This document shows positions 8,155-15,448 of a DNA stretch of 17,219 nucleotides, in pieces. Position 1 is the first letter of the stretch; every line of letters begins with the position of its first letter. The DNA is from Thermoprotei archaeon. Its GTDB lineage: Archaea; Thermoproteota; Thermoprotei; QMSL01; B3-G16. A program made the position numbers and the translations under genes. The notes under the pieces are model-generated. The model was not told the origin of the DNA, did no database searches, and saw only the letters and a list, made by a program, of their open reading frames with translations. The DNA lies in NCBI GenBank assembly GCA_021158375.1, contig JAGGUS010000189.1, positions 1 to 17,219 of the forward strand, read 5' to 3'.

Positions 8155-9162
8155 GTGAAGGCAGCTGTAATTGAAAAACCTGGAGTTGTAGTTGTGAAGG
8201 AGGTGCCTAAACCGAAACTTGAGAATGACTACGAACTGATAGTGAAGGTGCATAAGGCTGCAATTTGTAGACACCCAGACTATGAGTTATGGCAGGGAAT
8301 ACGGCCACCGGCAAAGGATTGCTGGGAGCCAGCTGATTACCCATTTATATTAGGTCATGAGTTTAGTGGGGAGATAGTCGAGATGGGATCAAAGGTTAAC
8401 GAGATATATCCAGATCTTAAAGTCGGCGATAGGATATGCGAGTGGAGTTGGTGTAATGGGTTCGCCGAATACGTTAAGATAGATGTGAGAAAGATCGCCA
8501 CCATAGCTCCTCTACCCGACAACGTCTCTGACGAAGAGGGGGCAGTTCTAGAACTTGCCGGTGGGTCGACCATATTCTTCACATGGGCTACTGTAAGGCC
8601 ACTCGATAAAGTCCTAGTTCTTGGTAGCGGACCAGCCGGTCTGAGTATCATACAACATGCTAAGAACTTCGGGGCTGAGGTGGTAGTGACCACTGACCTG
8701 TACGATAACAGACTTAAGGTAGCTAGAAAGATCGGGGCTGATGCGGCATATAACGCCTCTGAGTACGATCCCGATGAGCTGGGGAGGCTGATAAAGAAGG
8801 AGTTTGGCGAAATGGACGTAGTCATCGATACAGCTGGAGCGAGCAAGGCGGTGTTTACGGGTACGGAGGCGCTCAAGCCTGGCGGTTCCTTCTACATATT
8901 CGCCCATGTCTCTGAATCCGTGGCGGTTCCCTACTTCAGGGTAGCCACTAAGGTCAGGCACTTCGGCCCGCCGATGCAGTGGCCGGATCCTGATAGGCTT
9001 AGGAAGCTGATGAGACTTGCGGTTAGGTGGGTGTCCGAAGGTAAGCTTGATATCAAGAGCTGGATAACGCACCACTTCCCGCTAGATGATATAGAGAAGG
9101 CACTCAAGTTTAACTGGGAAAGACCACAGGAGTGCATTAAAGTAGTAATCGATATAGCTTAA
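8155..9162 (+). CDS. Zinc-dependent medium-chain dehydrogenase (sugar or polyol type)
   Basis: A 335-residue MDR-superfamily dehydrogenase expected to oxidise an alcohol group using NAD(P). The catalytic zinc site is C38, H68-E69 (GHEFSGE) and probably E133 (VLELAGG). The Rossmann motif is LGSGPAGL (156-163), with D181 at the end of the second strand, which favours NAD. The four-Cys structural zinc loop of classical alcohol dehydrogenases is absent: after GDRICEWSWCNG the chain goes directly to FAEY. The GTG start is supported by GGTGA at 8144-8148. The next gene follows after 13 bp, so they form an operon. GC content is near 53% between about 8520 and 9060 but 40-45% at the 5' end, an intragenic shift. 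Substrate is unknown; a sugar lactone-forming or polyol reaction fits the setting (inference). Confidence 0.88.
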   Translation: MKAAVIEKPGVVVVKEVPKPKLENDYELIVKVHKAAICRHPDYELWQGIRPPAKDCWEPADYPFILGHEFSGEIVEMGSKVNEIYPDLKVGDRICEWSWCNGFAEYVKIDVRKIATIAPLPDNVSDEEGAVLELAGGSTIFFTWATVRPLDKVLVLGSGPAGLSIIQHAKNFGAEVVVTTDLYDNRLKVARKIGADAAYNASEYDPDELGRLIKKEFGEMDVVIDTAGASKAVFTGTEALKPGGSFYIFAHVSESVAVPYFRVATKVRHFGPPMQWPDPDRLRKLMRLAVRWVSEGKLDIKSWITHHFPLDDIEKALKFNWERPQECIKVVIDIA

Positions 9163-9167
9163 GGAGG
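9163..9167 (+). promoter_or_regulatory. Shine-Dalgarno site for the isomerase gene
   Basis: GGAGG begins directly after the TAA of the dehydrogenase gene and ends 8 bases before GTG 9176. This supports the GTG start and translation from a shared transcript. Confidence 0.75.
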
Positions 9168-9175
9168 CGAAGTAG

Positions 9176-10042
9176 GTGAAGTTGGCCATATCTGGTCAAC
9201 AGCTCGGGGGCTTCGGGAAGTCTCTTGAGGAGATACTTTCAGTACTTAAAGAGTTCTCCGTCTCGTGGATAGAGCTCTGGACCTTTAACATAATAGGGTT
9301 CAAGGGGATTAAATGCGACGATGAGGGTTTAAGACGAACCAAAAAGCTCTTAGATAAATATGACATAGGTGTAGCGTGTGTCACTAACGGTGGTGCTTTC
9401 GTAAGGGAGATGGCCGAGAATCCAGATAGATACGTAGAGTTTATGAAGGAAACCATTAGGGTAGCTAAGGAGCTCAAGGCACGTTTCGTTAACTGCTACG
9501 TATATTACTTTGCATTAGGACATAATGCTGACATAAAGCCATTCATTAAGGTCATGAAGCCAATAGTGGATTATGCCGAGAAGATGGATATCATTATAGT
9601 CTTAGAGAACGAGGCTCATGATGCTTCAGGAACGCCTGAGGGTATGCTTAGGATCCTTAAGGCGATTAACTCAGATTACTTCAGAACGAATTTCGATGCG
9701 ACAAACTATTATCAAGCGAACGTTGAACCATTTCCCTATGCGTATGAGATTTTGAAAGATTACATAGCTTATATGCACATGAAGAATGGTTGTAGATTCA
9801 TACCGGGAGTACATCCAGATTATGCAAAAGGAGCTCCTTTCGCTCCACCTAATGATTCTCAGTACATATTTTACCCTCCATTACCATATGGTGCTGTGAA
9901 CATTGAAGGATTGATCGCGCGCCTTAAAGAAGATGGATATGATGGGTTCTGTACACTTGAGCCCCATGTGCATACACTGGATAAGCTAATGGAGTACTAT
10001 AAGATCGAAGTAGAGTATCTAAGACAGAAAGGGATAAAGTAA
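9176..10042 (+). CDS. Sugar phosphate isomerase/epimerase family TIM barrel
   Basis: A 288-residue xylose-isomerase-like TIM barrel (AP endonuclease 2 / sugar isomerase superfamily), predicted to be a cytoplasmic, metal-dependent isomerase or epimerase. Likely metal ligands lie at the expected strand ends: E144 (IVLENE), D174 (TNFDATNYY), H201 (YMHMKNG) and E262 (CTLEPHVH). The closing GAVNIEGLIARLKEDGYDGFCTLE is the usual last barrel repeat. Length is typical. It starts with GTG 13 bp after the dehydrogenase gene, with GGAGG between, and shares its promoter. Such pairs commonly act on one sugar or on an oxidised sugar; here mannose or a derivative is a guess from the flanking mannosidases. 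GC drops from ~50% at the 5' end to ~35-40% in the second half. Confidence 0.86.
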   Translation: MKLAISGQQLGGFGKSLEEILSVLKEFSVSWIELWTFNIIGFKGIKCDDEGLRRTKKLLDKYDIGVACVTNGGAFVREMAENPDRYVEFMKETIRVAKELKARFVNCYVYYFALGHNADIKPFIKVMKPIVDYAEKMDIIIVLENEAHDASGTPEGMLRILKAINSDYFRTNFDATNYYQANVEPFPYAYEILKDYIAYMHMKNGCRFIPGVHPDYAKGAPFAPPNDSQYIFYPPLPYGAVNIEGLIARLKEDGYDGFCTLEPHVHTLDKLMEYYKIEVEYLRQKGIK

Positions 10043-10570
10043 CGCTTTATTTTTCCTTAAGGCTCATAATTACAAAAGTGAGAGCACAATAACTGGATTA
10101 TTTTTAATAATGCATTTAAAAAGTGAGAAGAATTAATTGAATAATTATGAAGTTGTTAGAGCTATTGAATTTAATGAGACGGAGCGCGCCCTCTTCAGTT
10201 TCCTCCGAACCTCGGATACGTGGATAGAGAACGTACCTTTGCGCCTTCCTTCCAATCCTGCCCTTAAAGTTAAGGAGGAAAAGAGAAAACGTCATAATTA
10301 TGGTGAATGAATAGGGGTGTTCTTGGTCTATCCTAAAAATATAAGCGGTATAGGTTGAGTGATGGGACATCCTCTATCGAACTGGGAGACGATAGGGAAA
10401 GATGGGGAAAGCTTAAAGAGAAGAGATATATACTATTTGATAGAATGCACTTCCTCTGTGTTTTAAGGATCTTCTAGTGGACACGTACCTTAGGAAGGAT
10501 AAGATAATAAACTAACTACCATAGTCTTTCGCTCTATAAAAAGAAACTTTACTAGTTAGCTACTTTCTCA
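10043..10570. other. 528-bp gap, no confident gene; possible eroded coding remnants
   Basis: No intact gene of believable composition is present. On the plus strand, 10450-10517 reads LPLCFKDLLVDTYLRKDKI then IN and a stop, which looks protein-like. Just upstream, another frame (from ~10363) reads ELGDDRERWGKLKEKRYILF without stops. Together these hint at a decayed gene with a frameshift, but I recognise no family. An 84-codon minus-strand frame (10116-10370) is probably noise. The GC-rich island at 10180-10260 contrasts with AT-rich flanks. Confidence 0.3.
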
Positions 10571-13036
10571 TTATTCGATAGTATAGATGGATGTTACAGT
10601 TAGGTTACGTCTTATTTCCTCCTCGCTAGTGGGCTCTCTTACCTCAACGATAACCTCCTTAACCGTATTGGGCAGTAGGTCAAAGTAATTGTCATTAAAC
10701 TTCGCCTCCATGCCAATAAGTTTGAGCTTTACAGCCTTAGCATACTTATCTGTTCTAATCCTCACCAAGAACCTAAGCCCCTTAGAATCCACCTTCTTCA
10801 CCTCAGCCCTTATATTAGGCTTAGGCAACTTGAGGTGCTTGACTCTCTCCAAGAATAGGACATTCTCGGAAACTACCTTATCACTAATTAAAAGGCGAGC
10901 GAAGAGGAACTGCGTAGTCCTATCCGAGATAGGCAGATCTTTTAAGCCCTTGTTCATAACCCTTATCGAGCTATTAGCGGGCACCTTAACGTCCATAACC
11001 TCTCTGTGAAGGATATTTCCATTCACATCCTGCACTATGAACTCTAGCTTGCCATTCCTATCTACTAGCTCATCGCTCACTATGTAAACTGAGACGGACT
11101 CGCCCTCCTTAACTAGTGAGACTAATATGGGGCTGAAGGCCCTCTTAACTATGTAATATGAGGCTTTAGGCCTGAGGTAGTAATCTATCAGGCTCCAGCT
11201 CACCACAGGCCAGCAGTCATTTAATTGCCATATGAGGCAACCGCTGGTCTTGAACTTCCTTCTTCTCCAATGCTCTATTCCTGTCTTAAGCCCCTCTCCT
11301 TGATTAACCTGAGCCCAATATACAAGCTCCTCTAGATCACGCGGTATTCTATAGTGCATTATCAAGTACCAGAATATACGTTCATTCCCATGTGGTTGCT
11401 TATTATGATGTTCCATGACCTTGCTAAAGAACCAGCGATCCTCCGGAGCCGTAAAAGCCTCTATAGTCTCCATATCAGGTGGGGATTGAATGCCAAACTC
11501 GCTAACAAAACGAGCTGGGTCGTGCGTGTATCCATCATAATCGAGCCAACCATGCCATACATCCCAGCTATGCCTATCGCCTTCATGAGGAGAATTAGGA
11601 TCCTTTCCTCCGTATGGGCTTGACGGCCAGTATGGTCTTGTAGGGTCTAGGCGGGCGCAGATATTAGGTATTATCCTATGTGAGATCACCCTGCCACTCT
11701 CAGCCCACTCGCACTCGTTATCGCCACACCACAGTACTATTGATGGGTGGTTGCGGAGTCTCTTTACTACCTCCTCTACTTCCCTCTCCACATTCTCAAT
11801 GAACCATGACTTCTCAGGATACGCTGCACAGGCGAACATGAAATCATGCCATATCATTATGCCCTTCTCATCGCAGAGATCATAAAATACATCGTCTTCA
11901 TAGATACCACCACCCCAGACTCTGAGCATATTCATATTCGCCTCAACAACCATATTAAGAAGTGCCTCATACTTTTCCCTAGTAACACGAGGGAGAAAGC
12001 TATCCGCAGGTATCCAGTTGGCCCCTTTGCAGAAGATCGGCACGCCGTTTATCTTGAATATAAAAGATTTACCTTCCTCGTCGGGCTCCTGCACGAGCTC
12101 TATGCTACGTATTCCGACACGGATGCTCTTCTCGTCGAGTATTTCTCCTTCTCCTTCGAGCTTAACCTTGAATTGATATAGGTTTTGAGGACCATAGCCA
12201 TGAGGCCACCAAAGTTTCGGCTTAGGCACCCTAATACTTGTCCTTACCTCATTATATCCAGGCTCAAGCCTTAATTGAACAACCTTATCATACCTCTCCT
12301 CACCATAGCTTAGCTCAAAGGTTATCCTAGCTTCAACCTCCCTAATTGCATAGACCTCAGCCTCAACTCGCATATCAGCCTCTTCATTAGTAACCTTCAC
12401 AGGTAATGCTGCTATATGACCCAGCCTAGCTGTGTTGTATGCTATGAGCTTAACGCTACGCCATATGCCTGATGTGGGTAGCCTAGGTGCCCAATCCCAG
12501 CCGAAGGAGTACTGAGCTTTTCTGCCGTAAGCCCTAGGGGGGAGAAATACCCTTTTCATCTTCTCTTCTCTAGCTTTTATCTCCTCTAGGGTCTTAGTCG
12601 GTGGCGCAAACTTTATCGCTATGACATTTCGGCCAGGCTTTACAAGTTTCTTAACGTCGAATACCCATGGTATGAACATGTTATTTGTCTCTCCAACTTT
12701 AACTCCGTTAAGCCATATGGTGGCAAATGTGTCTAGACCCATGAAGTGTATTTCTACTGCATCCATGTTCACTATGTCCTCTGGCAGATGGAACTCTCTC
12801 CTATACCACCACTCCATCTCCTCGATCCATCTAACTTTCTCCTCGTTTAGGCCGTAAAATGGATCTGGGATCAAGCCGTTTTCTAGGAGATCTAGGTGTA
12901 CTACACTTGGAACCTTGGCTTTGATCCACCCATCAGTCTTATAATCCTCCTTATAAGCGCCCTCCTTCTCTCCCTCGCCAGGCTTGAAGCCCTTCGAGTA
13001 CCACACACCGTCTAGTGAAATGATTCTTAGAGCCAC
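10571..13036 (-). CDS. Beta-mannosidase, glycoside hydrolase family 2
   Basis: An 821-residue GH2 retaining enzyme. The N-terminal jelly-roll (~5-200) includes FMGLDTFATIWLNG and YSFGWDWAPRLPTSGIWR, features typical of beta-mannosidases rather than beta-galactosidases. A beta-sandwich follows, then the TIM barrel from ~330 with NWIPADSF, LRVWGGGIYE and FMFACAAYP. The acid/base is E441 in WCGDNE and the nucleophile is E513 in FVSEFGIQ. Two further beta domains complete the chain. Length matches the family. No signal peptide is present, so it should hydrolyse terminal beta-mannosides (mannan oligosaccharides or the N-glycan core) in the cytoplasm. The GTG start has a very strong Shine-Dalgarno motif four bases upstream. 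GC is near 50% in parts, above many neighbours, which may indicate transfer or stronger codon selection. It is monocistronic as far as visible. Confidence 0.95.
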   Translation of the reverse strand: MALRIISLDGVWYSKGFKPGEGEKEGAYKEDYKTDGWIKAKVPSVVHLDLLENGLIPDPFYGLNEEKVRWIEEMEWWYRREFHLPEDIVNMDAVEIHFMGLDTFATIWLNGVKVGETNNMFIPWVFDVKKLVKPGRNVIAIKFAPPTKTLEEIKAREEKMKRVFLPPRAYGRKAQYSFGWDWAPRLPTSGIWRSVKLIAYNTARLGHIAALPVKVTNEEADMRVEAEVYAIREVEARITFELSYGEERYDKVVQLRLEPGYNEVRTSIRVPKPKLWWPHGYGPQNLYQFKVKLEGEGEILDEKSIRVGIRSIELVQEPDEEGKSFIFKINGVPIFCKGANWIPADSFLPRVTREKYEALLNMVVEANMNMLRVWGGGIYEDDVFYDLCDEKGIMIWHDFMFACAAYPEKSWFIENVEREVEEVVKRLRNHPSIVLWCGDNECEWAESGRVISHRIIPNICARLDPTRPYWPSSPYGGKDPNSPHEGDRHSWDVWHGWLDYDGYTHDPARFVSEFGIQSPPDMETIEAFTAPEDRWFFSKVMEHHNKQPHGNERIFWYLIMHYRIPRDLEELVYWAQVNQGEGLKTGIEHWRRRKFKTSGCLIWQLNDCWPVVSWSLIDYYLRPKASYYIVKRAFSPILVSLVKEGESVSVYIVSDELVDRNGKLEFIVQDVNGNILHREVMDVKVPANSSIRVMNKGLKDLPISDRTTQFLFARLLISDKVVSENVLFLERVKHLKLPKPNIRAEVKKVDSKGLRFLVRIRTDKYAKAVKLKLIGMEAKFNDNYFDLLPNTVKEVIVEVREPTSEEEIRRNLTVTSIYTIE

Positions 13037-13040
13037 GCCC

Positions 13041-13049
13041 TCACCCTCC
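13041..13049 (-). promoter_or_regulatory. Strong Shine-Dalgarno site of the beta-mannosidase gene
   Basis: On the minus strand the sequence is GGAGGGTGA, four bases before the GTG at 13036. It decides for GTG over any internal ATG. Confidence 0.8.
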
Positions 13050-13080
13050 TAGTATTTCTTTATGATAGGTCTAAGTATAA

Positions 13081-13096
13081 AAATATATAAATCCTG
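13081..13096 (-). promoter_or_regulatory. BRE/TATA promoter of the beta-mannosidase gene
   Basis: On the minus strand, CAGGATTTATATATTT matches an archaeal BRE plus TATA box. A start site ~25 bp downstream would fall near 13060, giving a leader of about 24 bases that contains the ribosome-binding site. Confidence 0.65.
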
Positions 13097-13108
13097 CTAA
13101 TGTCCCTA

Positions 13109-13391
13109 AAAGCCGTCAAAGCTCGAATAAAGACTAATGACAGAATAGGAAAAATTATTAATACTAAGAATGCTTGTTGTAAGTCTAGTAATGGATCGCT
13201 AAGGCGATTTTATGGTTAATGACCTCGACTCAGCTAATTAGAAAAGGCGTTTCCCTCACAGTACTTTGGTTAGTTTTTATTACTTTAATTCCGTGGGGGG
13301 AGCTAGTCCTTGGTGCGGGTTCATAAGTTTCACTCGCACTTCATGGAGCTCCCATCTGGGGATAAATCCTTACTGCATAATGGGTCATTAA
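13109..13391 (+). pseudogene. Eroded 3' end of an IS605-type tnpB
   Basis: One frame (13109-13216) ends IINTKNACCKSSNGSLRRF, which lines up with the first half of a TnpB zinc ribbon (xxCPKCGN, with both Cys positions damaged). A shifted frame from 13209 reads FMVNDLDSAN, a TAG, then KRRF. This matches the TnpB consensus CGFxxDRDxNAAxNI with one residue lost. That frame then runs open through the nested stems to TAA at 13389-13391, as tnpB frames often do at the element's right end. Everything upstream of the ribbon, including the RuvC-like domain, is absent. I see no tnpA. The match is short and heavily mutated, so the call is moderate. Confidence 0.45.
13298..13353 (+). other. Two nested stems, possible IS605 right-end / guide-RNA scaffold relic
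   Basis: GGGAGCT (13298-13304) pairs with AGCTCCC (13347-13353). Inside it, GTGCGGGT (13313-13320) pairs with ACTCGCAC (13332-13339) with one G-U pair as RNA, around an 11-base loop. The structure is much more GC-rich than its surroundings. It overlaps the end of the tnpB-like remnant, where IS605 elements keep their right-end hairpin and the RNA that guides TnpB. A stand-alone small RNA is the alternative. Confidence 0.4.
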
Positions 13392-13522
13392 GCAACCTCA
13401 CATTAAGTAAGTAGAAGTAATTAAACATTTAAACGTAACGCTAAAACGAAACAAGCTTTATACTAGTAGTATTTGCAATATCTATGATAAGAAATTTATG
13501 AGAATGTAAGGTTAAAGCTAGA
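13392..13522. other. AT-rich remainder of the gap behind the iron-dehydrogenase gene
   Basis: Together with the promoter and remnant entries this completes the 486-bp gap between the beta-mannosidase start and the dehydrogenase stop. No reading frame, hairpin or T-run terminator stands out. Confidence 0.5.
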
Positions 13523-14680
13523 CTATGGCCTCCCCCTATAAGTTTCAAGGACTATCTTCTTTAGATCTTCCTCGCTAATAGGCCTAGGATTATTTTTCAT
13601 ATTCCTCTCATATTCTAGTGCATCTCTGACTATATCGTCTATCTCGCTCTCTTCTATACCTAACTCCTTTAGTCCTTTAGGTATACCAAGCGCATCTTCT
13701 AATTCACAAATAGCTTTAAAGAGTTTACTCGCGGCATCTTCATAATTGCTGACTTCAATTTCTAAGTATTTTGCAAGTCTTAGCAACTTATTCTTAATTG
13801 TAGGTGCATTAAATTTAAGTGCAAATGGAAGGAATAACGCGTTTGCAAGTCCATGATGTATGTTGTGATGTGCTGTCAAATAGTAACCTACACCATGCAC
13901 CATAGTGGTTCCAGTTGCATTTATTGCCATTCCTGCTAGGAGGCTTGCGTAATGCAATACATCCCTCTTCTTAGGATCTTCGTATCCCTCCCTTATATGA
14001 GTTACTATAAGTCGTATGCTCTCTAGAGCTAGCAGATCGGAAATAGGCTGACTTGCTTTAGACCAATATGCTTCTAAAGCATGAGAAAGAGCATCAAATG
14101 CTGTGTATGCAGTTAAGTTCTTTGGGAGATGCTCAAGTACTTCTGGGTCTACAAGCGCTACTTTTGGGATTATAGGGTATCCGACTACAGTAAGCTTCTT
14201 CCGTCTTTTAGTGTCCGTTAAAACGGCATATCTAGTTACTTCGCTTCCCGTTCCGCATGTTGTTGGAATAGCTATTATCGGGATAACTTCTCCTTTAACG
14301 ATACTTGGATATACATATTCCTCTATTTTACCCCCTTGGGCACATAGTACTGCTATGCCCTTACCTGCATCCATGGCACTTCCTCCACCAAAGGCTATTA
14401 CCATATCGATATTCTCTTTTCTGGCTAGCTCACCACCTTCGTTTACAGTCTCAAAAGAGGGATTAGGCTCGACGCGATCGAATATAGAGACTTTTATATT
14501 TTCCTTCTCTAATAATGCCTTAATTCTATTAATATAGCCGTACTTCCTAGCGAATTTTCTTCCCGTTACTAAAAGGGCATGCTTACCGAGGCTTTTTGCC
14601 TCTTCGCCTATCTTTTCCAAGTTGCCTCTTCCAAAGATGATCTTAGTCGGCATATGGAATAGGAATTCCAAGTTCATCAT
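13523..14680 (-). CDS. Iron-containing (group III) alcohol dehydrogenase
   Basis: A 385-residue member of the iron-dependent alcohol dehydrogenase family, reducing aldehydes or oxidising alcohols with NAD(P) in the cytoplasm. The Rossmann-like N-terminal half carries GGGSAMDAGK (98-107) and IPTTCGTGSEVTRYAV (139-154), the family's cofactor signatures. Metal ligands are D196 and H200 (AFDALSHALE), H262 (MVHGVGY) and H276 (HHNIHHGLANA). The helical C-terminal half is complete and the length is normal. Two adjacent ATG codons open the frame at 14680; there is no Shine-Dalgarno motif, and a TATA box lies ~28 bp upstream, which implies a leaderless transcript. It is divergent from the RNase HI gene across 105 bp. 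Substrate is unknown, and its link to sugar metabolism here is only positional. Confidence 0.93.
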   Translation of the reverse strand: MMNLEFLFHMPTKIIFGRGNLEKIGEEAKSLGKHALLVTGRKFARKYGYINRIKALLEKENIKVSIFDRVEPNPSFETVNEGGELARKENIDMVIAFGGGSAMDAGKGIAVLCAQGGKIEEYVYPSIVKGEVIPIIAIPTTCGTGSEVTRYAVLTDTKRRKKLTVVGYPIIPKVALVDPEVLEHLPKNLTAYTAFDALSHALEAYWSKASQPISDLLALESIRLIVTHIREGYEDPKKRDVLHYASLLAGMAINATGTTMVHGVGYYLTAHHNIHHGLANALFLPFALKFNAPTIKNKLLRLAKYLEIEVSNYEDAASKLFKAICELEDALGIPKGLKELGIEESEIDDIVRDALEYERNMKNNPRPISEEDLKKIVLETYRGRP

Positions 14681-14703
14681 GATAACTATGTATATACCTT
14701 TAC

Positions 14704-14713
14704 GCTTTTAAGC
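14704..14713 (-). promoter_or_regulatory. Leaderless-type TATA box of the iron-dehydrogenase gene
   Basis: GCTTAAAAGC is centred about 28 bp upstream of ATG 14680, so transcription should begin at or next to the start codon. This agrees with the lack of a ribosome-binding site. Confidence 0.5.
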
Positions 14714-14739
14714 TTGAATTTCATCACAGTTACGTATCG

Positions 14740-14748
14740 TTTATATTT
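14740..14748 (+). promoter_or_regulatory. TATA-box candidate of the RNase HI gene
   Basis: TTTATATTT would place the start site near 14769, giving a leader of ~17 bases with a weak AAGGGA motif (14775-14780) five bases before ATG 14786. Confidence 0.5.
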
Positions 14749-14785
14749 CAGAATTTATGAAAGATCATAAGGCTAAGGGAAACTC

Positions 14786-15448
14786 ATGAATAGGCATCAT
14801 AAAGCAGATACTATGGGATCAGAGCATAGAGGAGTAGATTCTCACGTCGTTAGGGTATATGTAGATGGCTGTTGTGAACCCGTTAATCCTGGCGGTATAG
14901 CTACTTATGGTTTTGTAGTATATGTCGGTTCGAAGAAAGTATATGAGGAGAATGGTGTAATAGGCGTAGGTGCCTTGAGTGATGATGTCAGCAATAACGT
15001 AGCTGAATATATAGCTCTAATTAATGCGCTGAAATATATATTAGACTCTAGATTTAGGAATAAGGAGATTATAATATTTAGTGATAGTCAGCTTGTCGTT
15101 AGACAGATAAAGGGACGTTATAGAGTAAGGGCACCTAGATTAGTAGTACTGCATCAAAAGGCTATGGAACTGTTAAGTAGGATAAGGAACTGCAGGGTGG
15201 AGTGGATACCTAGAGAGATGAACGAGGAAGCTGATAGATTGAGCAAAAGAGCATACATAGATTTTATAAGGAATAATGAGGAATTAGTACGAAGATATTA
15301 CGCCAAATACCTAATCTCAAGAGATGAGATAGAGCTCCTAAAGGCATACGGTATAGATGTAGAGTATTGGATGAGTAAAATAGAGGCTCGACGACTTTTA
15401 AGAAAACTTAAAAGAGAGAAGTTCAGAGCGCATAAATCTAGAAGTTAA
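14786..15448 (+). CDS. rnhA: Ribonuclease HI, archaeal type, with terminal extensions
   Basis: A 220-residue type 1 RNase H that cleaves the RNA strand of RNA-DNA hybrids (R-loops, primers, misinserted ribonucleotides). The catalytic acids are D27 (VYVDGCCEP.NPGG), E74 (NNVAEYIALINAL), D100 (IIFSDSQLVVRQIKG) and D150 (WIPREMNEEADRLS), in the normal order. The core spans ~22-157. It carries ~20 extra residues at the N-terminus and ~60 at the C-terminus, the latter rich in Lys/Arg (RRLLRKLKREKFRAHKSR), which may add nucleic-acid binding. Archaeal homologues I recall are nearer 150 residues. If the ATG at 14813 is used instead, the N-terminal extension shrinks to ~11; no strong ribosome site decides. 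Its stop overlaps the stop of the convergent methyltransferase gene. Confidence 0.9.
   Translation: MNRHHKADTMGSEHRGVDSHVVRVYVDGCCEPVNPGGIATYGFVVYVGSKKVYEENGVIGVGALSDDVSNNVAEYIALINALKYILDSRFRNKEIIIFSDSQLVVRQIKGRYRVRAPRLVVLHQKAMELLSRIRNCRVEWIPREMNEEADRLSKRAYIDFIRNNEELVRRYYAKYLISRDEIELLKAYGIDVEYWMSKIEARRLLRKLKREKFRAHKSRS

Noticed and set aside
8355..8876. 173-codon minus-strand frame opposite the dehydrogenase
   Set aside because: It lies fully inside a gene with clear catalytic motifs; its Ser/Thr/Pro-rich peptide is typical of antisense translation.
8614..9075. 153-codon minus-strand frame
   Set aside because: Also antisense to the dehydrogenase, with no recognisable domain or start signal.
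10116..10370. 84-codon minus-strand frame in the large gap
   Set aside because: No family resemblance, no ribosome site, and the opposite strand is at least as protein-like.
13311..13339. tRNA T-arm-like GGTTC in a stem
   Set aside because: No acceptor, D-arm or anticodon arms can be assembled around it.
14103..14537. 144-codon plus-strand frame
   Set aside because: Antisense to the iron-dehydrogenase core motifs; low-complexity Ser/Pro composition.
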